A stretch of DNA of 64,000 bases. Origin: Gilliamella sp. B3022. GTDB lineage: Bacteria; Pseudomonadota; Gammaproteobacteria; Enterobacterales; Orbaceae. The translations under genes were made by a program, and so were the position numbers. The notes under the pieces are model-generated. The model worked only from the letters and a program-made list of their open reading frames with translations, was not told the origin of the DNA and ran no database searches. The stretch spans positions 2,453,306 through 2,517,305 of the forward strand of contig NZ_CP071867.1 in NCBI RefSeq assembly GCF_028751545.1, read 5' to 3'. Each line of letters opens with the position of its first letter. The stretch's first letter is position 1. This document shows, piece by piece, positions 57,241 to 64,000 of this stretch.

Positions 57241-57265
57241 AAAAAAAGCGCAAACTTTGCGCATT
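57241..57265 (-). terminator. Terminator between the Ner-like gene and topB
   Basis: GCGCAAA and TTTGCGC arms with almost no loop are bordered by runs of A and T, active at least on the minus strand. The remaining bases between 57139 and 57443 hold no visible gene. Confidence 0.75.
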
Positions 57266-57443
57266 TTACTTAATTTTAAGAAACGGATTATTCATTCAAG
57301 CTTTCATGTTTAGTGTATTATATTTTTTATTCGAGTAACCCGTTACTGTTAGTAATGATAAAATAACTGTAAGTATTAAAATCTTATCCAAAATTTATGA
57401 TCCTTACTCTAAAATAAAAATGTCTACTGCCAATAACTTTCTC

Positions 57444-57668
57444 TTAGTCATTATTAGTAACTGGCTTATAACGACTAGGCCAAATTTTTTCTACAGGAAC
57501 TTTTAAATATTCTGCAATAATTCTTTCGTATTTAGGGCAGTGACGGTATAACGCATTTCTCAATGTATCTGGACTTAAACCACTACTGCGAGACAATCCC
57601 CTTAATGTAAAGCCTCTGATTTTTAATTCACCCACTACTCTTGATGGAACCCAGTCTTTATTTCTCAT
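57444..57668 (-). CDS. Ner/Nlp-like DNA-binding regulator
   Basis: About 74 residues beginning MRNKDWVPSRVVGELKIRG. The helix-turn-helix TLRGLSRSSGLSPDTLRNAL and the C-terminal IIAEYLKVPVEKIWPSRY are typical of the Ner family of phage and ICE repressors. The start is chosen because TTGGAGATTGCT precedes it. It lies downstream of ssb and probably represses ICE genes. Confidence 0.88.
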   Translation of the reverse strand: MRNKDWVPSRVVGELKIRGFTLRGLSRSSGLSPDTLRNALYRHCPKYERIIAEYLKVPVEKIWPSRYKPVTNND

Positions 57669-57731
57669 AGCAATCTCCAATTTAAATCCTATCCACACCA
57701 CTTTTATTGAATCATTAGTCACTTTTAATAA

Positions 57732-58265
57732 CTAAATAACATGAATCATATGCCTTGGATACATCATACCGTATCGAGCAAAAGGTATATCGTCATCAAA
57801 ATCCATTGACGGTTCATTAGATGGTGTTTCTTGCTGTTGTGCAGCTGCCGGCACTGAGGATTGATTATTTGCACTTTGTCCCAAATTTTGCGATGTAGTA
57901 TCATCCAACTTACTATTAAGTCTACCTAGAATTTGTAATGTTCCATTAATATTAACCACGACCTCAGTTGTATAACGATCTGTTCCTGATTGATCTTGCC
58001 ATTTCCGAGTTTGAAGCTGTCCCTCAATATAAACTTGCATCCCTTTTTTAAGATATTCGCCAGCAATTTCAGCTAATTTACCAAACACGACAATTCGATG
58101 CCACTCAGTTTTATCTTTTGCTTCACCAGTTTGCTTATCTTTCCAAGTTTCCGATGTTGCAATACTAAAATTTGTAACAGCTCCACCATTGGGTAAATAG
58201 TGCACTTCAGGGGTGGTTCCTAAATTGCCTACCAAAATTACTTTATTGATTCCTCGACTTGCCAT
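57732..58265 (-). CDS. ssb: Single-stranded DNA-binding protein of the ICE
   Basis: 177 residues. The OB fold starts [20 protein letters not shown] and includes [22 protein letters not shown] Gln/Asn/Ser-rich linker follows. The acidic tip DFDDDIPF, which normally ends SSB proteins, is here followed by about 14 more residues ([15 protein letters not shown]). It coats the transferred strand and recruits replication proteins. A TAGGAGC ribosome binding site precedes it. Confidence 0.95.
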   Translation of the reverse strand: MASRGINKVILVGNLGTTPEVHYLPNGGAVTNFSIATSETWKDKQTGEAKDKTEWHRIVVFGKLAEIAGEYLKKGMQVYIEGQLQTRKWQDQSGTDRYTTEVVVNINGTLQILGRLNSKLDDTTSQNLGQSANNQSSVPAAAQQQETPSNEPSMDFDDDIPFARYGMMYPRHMIHVI

Positions 58266-58330
58266 TTTAATGCTCCTATATATTAAATTTGTTAAAGTTA
58301 AATACCATTACTAGGCATATTTTTCCTTAT

Positions 58331-58756
58331 TTACATATCAAAGTGGTTATAGTAAATAACCCCATCAGCACACAACCAACCATTATTTGCAAGTGGAAAA
58401 ATCAGAAAATTAACAGTCCCTTTTGATATCAATTTGCAATTATTTTCAGTTTTAAATATTAGCCATACATTTTGATTATTAAGTAATCCAAGATGATTAC
58501 TTTCATTTATTGAATAACTTAAGGAAAATGCCCATGATATTATTAAAATAATAATAGCCAGTAAGTTTGATTTTATGCTTATAAGTAATACAAAAATAAA
58601 TACAACTAAAAAAATAATATTGAATATGCTTAAAATACTTATTAATTGATGATTGGATAAATCGGTTGTTAGATAAAGAGCAATATTCGAAACTAACATC
58701 AATTGTATGCTTACCATAATAATAAAAAAAATTGACCCACTATTCTCTGTTTTCAT
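58331..58756 (-). CDS. Unknown membrane protein, 141 residues
   Basis: Three or four hydrophobic segments within the first ~90 residues and a small extra-membrane C-terminal part with two Cys. The start is 2 bp from the stop of the DUF3158-like gene. I do not recognise the family, and its membrane nature is unusual among the surrounding DNA-maintenance genes, so it may be an accessory insertion. Confidence 0.5.
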   Translation of the reverse strand: MKTENSGSIFFIIMVSIQLMLVSNIALYLTTDLSNHQLISILSIFNIIFLVVFIFVLLISIKSNLLAIIILIISWAFSLSYSINESNHLGLLNNQNVWLIFKTENNCKLISKGTVNFLIFPLANNGWLCADGVIYYNHFDM

Positions 58757-58758
58757 TT

Positions 58759-59292
58759 TTACTTATCCATACAGGTTTTATCATCAAATTGATTCAACTC
58801 ATCAAATTTAGGTAACATTTCATTGATTAAATGCCTGATTCGAATACATATCCTCATTTGAAAATTTAACGTTAAACGATCAACTTCCAGTTGCCGAATA
58901 AATTTTTTATCCTCATAACTCAAATTGTTTTGTTCCAAGGCATCTAATATCAATTGTTTTCCTTCAATTTCAGTACGACTGGTTTTACCATCAACAATGA
59001 CTATTTTCTTATACTTCCAACTTAAATACACTGAACCATTGGATAAGCGTCTTTTTTTTAAATAAAAAGGTAAATACTTAATTGGTAATTTATCCTTTGT
59101 GTCATTGATGAGTCTTTCTGCAATATTTTCTAATCTAGAAAGGTAGGATTCAATTTCTTGTAAAATAGTTTCATATTCCCCCTTACCTTTAAAAGGCTTT
59201 AAAAGGCCTTTTAGGGATAGATATTGTTCTGCAAATTGATAATCTAATAGAGAAAGTGTATTTGCATATTCATCTTTATAAAACTTATTCAT
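58759..59292 (-). CDS. DUF3158-like ICE protein
   Basis: 177 residues, soluble and helical, with LEQLKGLLKPFKGKG-like and LPFYLKKRRLSNGSVYLSWKY features of the DUF3158 family as I know it. The family sits between the PFL_4669-like and ssb genes in PFGI-1-class ICEs. Its function is unknown. Confidence 0.65.
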   Translation of the reverse strand: MNKFYKDEYANTLSLLDYQFAEQYLSLKGLLKPFKGKGEYETILQEIESYLSRLENIAERLINDTKDKLPIKYLPFYLKKRRLSNGSVYLSWKYKKIVIVDGKTSRTEIEGKQLILDALEQNNLSYEDKKFIRQLEVDRLTLNFQMRICIRIRHLINEMLPKFDELNQFDDKTCMDK

Positions 59293-59312
59293 TAGATAAA
59301 CACCTTATTAAG

Positions 59313-59978
59313 TTAGTTCATGATTGATATAGTTCTGTCTCGAATTTTATCTGCATTTAATATTTCTTCTGGTACAATTCCGAATAGCTCAATAGCTTTA
59401 GTTGCTAACGGGGTATTATCAACAAAATCTTTTCGAGTTACGCCTAGGCGTTTATATTTAGTTATATAAGTAATTAACGAACGTAATTCATGAGCAATCA
59501 TATTTTGCCTATCTGATGCATCACCACCTTTGATTAATGAAATATGCTTAGCTAGCTGAACTTTTCGGACAAATAAATCAAATTTACACAGTAAAAATAC
59601 TAATTGATAACCACTAGGTACATTAATAAATAAGCTCAGATCGACGGGTTTAACTGATGTCGCATCACTTATTTTAAAACCAGACGGTACTGATTTAAGT
59701 ATTTCATCAATACGATAATTCTCAAGCTCTAATAATTTTTCAATTTTAGTAATATGTTCATAGAACTTAGTCAATCTAATGTCTGCATAGGGGTCATCAA
59801 GACGTGTTGCTATTTCAATAACTTTTAAATAAGCAATAGCTCTTGTCATACTTTGAATCGGATGCTTATCATCAGTTTTTTTTCTGCCATACCAGATTTG
59901 AATTGCGGGAACACTATGAAGCTCTATTCTAATATCGCTTCGTAAAACACCTACTTGATTGGTTTCAATTGTTTCCAT
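59313..59978 (-). CDS. PFL_4669-family ICE protein (TIGR03761/DUF1845)
   Basis: 221 residues. The segments IRIELHSVPAIQIWYGRK and AYLKVIEIATRLDDPYADIRL are diagnostic of the TIGR03761 family. A likely role in ICE replication or maintenance is inferred from its constant location near ParB and SSB. It is separated from the upstream gene by three tandem 39-40-bp repeats. Confidence 0.85.
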   Translation of the reverse strand: METIETNQVGVLRSDIRIELHSVPAIQIWYGRKKTDDKHPIQSMTRAIAYLKVIEIATRLDDPYADIRLTKFYEHITKIEKLLELENYRIDEILKSVPSGFKISDATSVKPVDLSLFINVPSGYQLVFLLCKFDLFVRKVQLAKHISLIKGGDASDRQNMIAHELRSLITYITKYKRLGVTRKDFVDNTPLATKAIELFGIVPEEILNADKIRDRTISIMN

Positions 59979-60012
59979 GTAAATACTCCTATTTAAATAA
60001 AATAAATTTTAA

Positions 60013-60136
60013 GTAACAGTAAATTAACTACTCAGCTCACTGTTACCCCCCCGTAACAGTAAATTAACTACTCAGCTCACTGTTATCCCCCGTAACAGTA
60101 AATTAACTACTTAGCTCACTGTTACCCCCCGTAACA
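60013..60136. repeat. Three tandem 39-40-bp repeats, each with an inverted repeat
   Basis: Units start at 60013, 60053 and 60092, with a partial fourth at 60131. Each begins GTAACAGT and ends ACTGTTAC followed by a C run, so each can form a hairpin. The rightmost unit overlaps the last codons of the STY4528-like gene. They could be iterated protein-binding sites or a repeated terminator; no T run follows. Confidence 0.85.
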
Positions 60137-61362
60137 ACACTTTTAGGGTTAACCTCAAGTAACATATCTTTCAATGGGTTCAAAAGTTCCTCTATCTTTT
60201 CTTTGCTAATCACCCTCTTCTCAACAGGTAAGTTACTTAAAATTTTCTGTTTAGGAACTTCATCTGTTGGGGTATTTAACGTGATTAGTGATGTTTTCTG
60301 ATTACTTGTTGGAATGAGGTTATATTCACCTCGAGCGGCTTTTTGTATATTTGTCACAAGATAAGCAGTCATATTTTTTATTTTAGTAATATCTTTCTGA
60401 GAGATCGTTTTAATTACATTATTGGCAATTTGTATATCTAAACTATTTTTAGTTATCGCACTGATAACATCATTCAATCCTTGCCCAAGACAAGCTTTGA
60501 TATTATCTGGAATATCTAACAAAATATTACTATCAGTAGTACTACTATATAAACTACTAGTACTACTAGATGAATCATAACATGATGATTTTTTTGGTAG
60601 TTTCTTTTGGGAACTCTGTGAATTCAGACTCAGTTCACTTTTGGAACTTAGTTGTTTTTTACTTAATTCCTTTTGAAAACTTGGTGTTTTTTCACTTAGT
60701 TTCTTTTGGGAACTTAATAAATTCTGTAAATGATTGAGTAACGATGATGCAATATTATTAAAATTGTAATTTATATCGGTTTCAGTTTTTGCATCGTTAA
60801 TGTGCAAAAAAATGTCTTTTTCTGATTGAGTGCTTTTATTGATATACGTGCTAACTAGATTGTATGCCAACATAGCTAATGATTTTGTAATGCTACTTTT
60901 ATTTAGCATTGATGTTAAAATATGTATAACACTTTCATCAATTATCTTTTCAAGAGGCAGTGCTGTATTATGAAGAATATAAATATTACCCATAATTTGA
61001 CCATTACTACTGCTTCGAATCATTCTAAATGACAACCAGCCTGATAAAACTAATCTAGAAAGTATTTCTCGCACAGTTTTTCTAGACAATGTACCTCCTT
61101 GGTTCCCCCACAACTTTTGTAAATTATCGTAAGTTGGAAAATAGTTACTGTGCTTGTATTTTTGTAGTTCAATATACAACCGTTGCCAAGCATATTTATC
61201 TAATGAAGTAATTGAATCGTCTTCTAATAAAGCTCGAGGCATTGAGTCATATTGATTGCCTGCAAAAAACATAGCAATCTTTTCATCAGAAGAATCGCTT
61301 TTTATCTTCTGTTCTACCAACGCATTGCGTAATGAGTTAATTTGATTTTCGAAATCTACCAT
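60103..61362 (-). CDS. STY4528-family ICE replication protein
   Basis: 419 residues. The N-terminal part (SMPRALLEDDSITSLDKYAW, YDNLQKLWGNQGGTLSRKTV) carries a winged-helix-like region of the STY4528 family described for SPI-7-type islands. Residues ~210-275 are a low-complexity Ser/Lys linker with repeated SQKKL-type words. The stop codon lies in the first unit of the downstream repeats. A role in ICE replication initiation is inferred. Confidence 0.82.
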   Translation of the reverse strand: MVDFENQINSLRNALVEQKIKSDSSDEKIAMFFAGNQYDSMPRALLEDDSITSLDKYAWQRLYIELQKYKHSNYFPTYDNLQKLWGNQGGTLSRKTVREILSRLVLSGWLSFRMIRSSSNGQIMGNIYILHNTALPLEKIIDESVIHILTSMLNKSSITKSLAMLAYNLVSTYINKSTQSEKDIFLHINDAKTETDINYNFNNIASSLLNHLQNLLSSQKKLSEKTPSFQKELSKKQLSSKSELSLNSQSSQKKLPKKSSCYDSSSSTSSLYSSTTDSNILLDIPDNIKACLGQGLNDVISAITKNSLDIQIANNVIKTISQKDITKIKNMTAYLVTNIQKAARGEYNLIPTSNQKTSLITLNTPTDEVPKQKILSNLPVEKRVISKEKIEELLNPLKDMLLEVNPKSVVTGGNSELSS

Positions 61363-61372
61363 AATTTTTGAT

Positions 61373-61972
61373 TTACAAATTACTTGAATTAATTAATGGC
61401 TCTAGTTCTTTAATTACCGATGTCAATGTTAACGGTTCAATATTATCATCGCTCATTATAGAAACATGTTGAGTAATATCCATATAAACTAATAAACGAT
61501 TTAAATCATCATTTATTAAAATATCGGAATTTTCATTTTTTTTAAGCTGCCATTGTTCCCAAATAACTATTTTTTCCGCATCGTCAGGTTTCCTAAAACG
61601 CCCCTTTGATACAGTTAAATCTTTAAGTTTCCTTGAGCAACTAATATCAGATGTTGATAATCCAAAATATTTATTTAAAATTTCTATAGATGCGCCTAGT
61701 GAATATGCTTTATCAATAATATGACTTCTTTCTTCAAATTCTTTTGCTCTTGCCAATACAACATCAAATAATTTTGTATTTATGGTAACTTGTATCAACA
61801 GCACTGGTGAGTTTGCAATATAAGTAATTTGTGAATAACTCAATTCTTTCATTTGCTTTAAATGTTCAATAGTAAATCCCATTTCAATTAATGACTGAAT
61901 TTTTCCTTCATTAATAAAATTATGGACCATATTCAGGATCGCTAAATTTATATTGTTACTGACACTTACCAT
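61373..61972 (-). CDS. DUF2857-family ICE protein
   Basis: About 199 residues from MVSVSNNINLAILNMV, with GAGG six bases upstream. The helical segments MGFTIEHLKQMKELSYSQI and LGASIEILNKYFGLSTSDI resemble DUF2857, which lies between ParB and the STY4528-like gene in this ICE class. It may bind DNA; the function is not known. Confidence 0.78.
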   Translation of the reverse strand: MVSVSNNINLAILNMVHNFINEGKIQSLIEMGFTIEHLKQMKELSYSQITYIANSPVLLIQVTINTKLFDVVLARAKEFEERSHIIDKAYSLGASIEILNKYFGLSTSDISCSRKLKDLTVSKGRFRKPDDAEKIVIWEQWQLKKNENSDILINDDLNRLLVYMDITQHVSIMSDDNIEPLTLTSVIKELEPLINSSNL

Positions 61973-61986
61973 AATATGCCTCATAT

Positions 61987-63621
61987 TTAATGTTGTTGGT
62001 TTAAAAACTCGTTATAAACTCGGAATAAACGAATAATTCGTAAAAATTTAATCACTACAAAATCATTGAATTCAGTGATTAAACAATATAGGCTAGCAGT
62101 TTTTTCAGTTGGTTCTGTAAGTAAGGATGATAACAACTCATATGCTATGCATTTTTTACGATCAGCTTCGTCTTCAATAGTAAGCTTGTTAAACGCAATG
62201 ACGGGTAATTTTGATTTGTCATTCTCATCAATTGAAAATGCAAAAGATTCTTTATTAATTCTTAGCTCATCAAATATATCAAGTACATGCCCTGCTATAT
62301 CTCGAAAAACATATTCATAATTAGTAGCTTGTTCTGGCAATTTCCATAAATCTAAAATAGGTGTTCTTTCTGTTTTACCATAAGTATTTAAATTAGCACT
62401 GAGGCTGTATGCATGTGGATTAATTTTTGCTAAATCTGTAGATTCAATTATTTCTTTTATAACTGAGTTAACATCAGTTCCGTCATGTACAGTAATATCG
62501 CCACTCGGTGAAACAGTATAAGAGGGTTCAGGATCATCATCGGATATTATTGTTGGATTTATCTCTTTTTTAAATGAAATTTGGCCAACTTTAGTAGATT
62601 GTTGGCTATTAACATCAGTTTCAGATGAAAAATCCTGTTGCAATTCATCTTTTTGTATTGCAGCAACTTTCAATGTATCTACTTCACCTTGTTCAGTATT
62701 AGCGTCATTTTTGCTAACATCGATTGGTGACAAGTTTTTCTTTATCCCTTTATGTTTTTTCTCTTCTAATTCAAATTCAAAAAGCTGATAGCTTATGTCC
62801 AGCAATTTTGCAAAATAACCAAACATCTCGTCTTGCAAACGGTCATAACTAAATAATTCGGGATCATAATCAAATTCACTTAATACTAAATTAAAACCTT
62901 CAACAAAAGCATTGTCATCATCATATTTTTCCGAACGTTTATATATATCCGAACATATACTTCTTAACATTAAAATTTTTTCTATTTGATTTCGACTCAA
63001 TCCCAATTTCAGGATCTCCGGTATGTAGGGATACAAATAATCAACTGTATTGAGCATTTTAGTGATTAATACATAAGAAATAGGATACCCGTGATTTTTT
63101 AACCTTTCACTTAACTCTCGTGAAGAAAGTGTTTTGCCAGCTTCTTCTTCATACAAAACTTTACTCCTAGCAACGCCCAATGCTTTTTCTATAAATGTAT
63201 AATCATTACGAAGTCCATTTTCGGTTAAATGTCCAACAATAGATTTCAGCTCTCCCCCCCAGGGGCGAAAAAGACAATTAATTGTATAAAAGCGTTTATC
63301 ACCAGTTTCATCATACAATTCCTTCAAAATTTGTAATCGTGTATTTCCTCCATCTGAAATTACATACCCTTCCTCTCCTGGCATTTTTGTAATTACAGGT
63401 GCATTATCAAGTCCTTTTTTGCGAATAGATTCTTTAATATCTTCATATAATTCATTTTTTTTCAAGCGTGGTAATACCTTGCTAGGTCTTAATTCATCTA
63501 GATTTACTCGCATAGGCATTTCATTCAATGTAATTTTAGTGGTCGCCCGATCACCGTCGGGAAAACCTGTAGACATACGTTCACGCATAACGTCTACAGA
63601 TGATTTTTGTTCTACCATCAT
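61987..63621 (-). CDS. parB: ParB-family partition protein of the ICE (TIGR03764-like)
   Basis: 544 residues. The ParB/Srx domain (LDELRPSKVLPRLKKNELYE, then GYVISDGGNTRLQILKEL) is at ~40-115, followed by a helix-turn-helix (LSSRELSERLKNHGYPISYV) at ~165-190. A long acidic linker precedes a C-terminal domain. ParB proteins bind centromere-like sites and stabilise the excised ICE. No ParA is in the window; it is expected to the right of the DnaB gene. Confidence 0.9.
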   Translation of the reverse strand: MMVEQKSSVDVMRERMSTGFPDGDRATTKITLNEMPMRVNLDELRPSKVLPRLKKNELYEDIKESIRKKGLDNAPVITKMPGEEGYVISDGGNTRLQILKELYDETGDKRFYTINCLFRPWGGELKSIVGHLTENGLRNDYTFIEKALGVARSKVLYEEEAGKTLSSRELSERLKNHGYPISYVLITKMLNTVDYLYPYIPEILKLGLSRNQIEKILMLRSICSDIYKRSEKYDDDNAFVEGFNLVLSEFDYDPELFSYDRLQDEMFGYFAKLLDISYQLFEFELEEKKHKGIKKNLSPIDVSKNDANTEQGEVDTLKVAAIQKDELQQDFSSETDVNSQQSTKVGQISFKKEINPTIISDDDPEPSYTVSPSGDITVHDGTDVNSVIKEIIESTDLAKINPHAYSLSANLNTYGKTERTPILDLWKLPEQATNYEYVFRDIAGHVLDIFDELRINKESFAFSIDENDKSKLPVIAFNKLTIEDEADRKKCIAYELLSSLLTEPTEKTASLYCLITEFNDFVVIKFLRIIRLFRVYNEFLNQQH

Positions 63622-63634
63622 ATTAATATATTCC

Positions 63635-64000
63635 TTAAACTAAATTTTGATAATGCATATATGGCCCATCAAATTTGACTACTACTTTACCTGTAGCAGC
63701 ATTACGAGCTTTGGCCACAATTAATTCACCTGTTCCTTTACATTCACTGTTTTCGTTATAGACTTCATCTCGATATAACAATATTACTGTTGTCGCATCT
63801 TGCTCAAGACTGCCAGATTCTTTCAAATCAGACAAAAGAGGATGTTTATCAGAACGAGATTCAACTGAACGGTTTAATTGTGAAAGCAGAACTAAGGGAA
63901 TATTGAAATCCTTACAATGAATTTTTAGTTGTCTACTAATATTGCTCACTTCAACAGCACGATTTTCATTGTTTTTTTCACCTGATGACATTAACTGCAC
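63635..64000 (-). CDS. dnaB: Replicative DNA helicase DnaB-like, C-terminal part (cut by window edge)
   Basis: The last 121 residues of a DnaB-type helicase. VSNISRQLKIHCKDFNIPLVLLSQLNRSVE is the RecA-fold strand with the sensor motif, and LKESGSLEQDATTVILLYRDE and IVAKARNAATGKV are classic DnaB motifs. The frame continues past base 64000. ICE-encoded DnaB homologues are the usual neighbours of ParB in PFGI-1-class elements. Confidence 0.93.
   Translation of the reverse strand: MQLMSSGEKNNENRAVEVSNISRQLKIHCKDFNIPLVLLSQLNRSVESRSDKHPLLSDLKESGSLEQDATTVILLYRDEVYNENSECKGTGELIVAKARNAATGKVVVKFDGPYMHYQNLV

Noticed and set aside
60013-60136. Possible CRISPR array
   Set aside because: Only three units, the whole 39-40-bp period is conserved with no variable spacers, and no cas genes are present.

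Overview
The window comes from an AT-rich gammaproteobacterium. The mix of a type VI secretion (T6SS) cassette with an ICEHin1056/PFGI-1-class integrative conjugative element (ICE) carrying Tn3-family and Tn10 resistance DNA fits Pasteurellaceae or Orbaceae such as Gilliamella. The host name is an inference from gene content and base composition and was not tested.

Region 1 (1-8.0 kb) is a chromosomal T6SS cassette, all on the plus strand. It holds the C-terminal half of VgrG, a DUF4123-like adaptor, a 1333-residue VasX-like pore-forming effector, two tandem immunity-type membrane proteins and the first 21 codons of a third copy. About 0.9 kb of geneless DNA follows, then the C-terminal third of an old phage-type integrase.

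Region 2 (9.0-64 kb, continuing past the right edge) is the ICE. Its left border is a 49-bp copy of the 3' part of tRNA-Ile(CAU) at 8996-9044, followed by a frameshifted tyrosine integrase and a MobH-type relaxase. From 12.2 to 20.8 kb two convergent gene groups face each other. They encode an STY4534-like protein, HigBA, an SF2 helicase, a DUF6094 methyltransferase, a DUF3275 protein and several unknown small proteins. Both groups begin with the same ~196-bp structured leader in opposite orientation. At least seven genes here have a leader of one shared architecture: hairpin, then anti-Shine-Dalgarno, then Shine-Dalgarno. This is the most novel feature of the window. The conjugation genes (TraG-N, TraU-like, VirB4-like ATPase, VirB10/9/8-like proteins, small membrane proteins, RAQPRD, TraD coupling protein, PilL-like) run leftward from 52.9 to 21.4 kb. 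The replication and maintenance genes run leftward from 64 to 53.4 kb: DnaB-like helicase, ParB, DUF2857, STY4528, PFL_4669, DUF3158, SSB, Ner-like regulator, topoisomerase III and an AAA+ ATPase.

Region 3 (33,925-47,291) is a 13.4-kb resistance insertion splitting the transfer genes. It is bounded by 38-bp Tn3 inverted repeats and a 5-bp target duplication (GCTTA). It contains a complete Tn2/Tn3-like transposon (blaTEM-1, tnpR, res, tnpA) directly followed by the Tn10 core (gltS, three small genes, tetR/tetA(B), tetC, tetD) between two IS10 remnants. A second copy of the last 1466 bp of the Tn3-like transposon closes the element. The insertion lies immediately after a stop codon, so it breaks no transfer gene, but it does split the presumed transfer operon.
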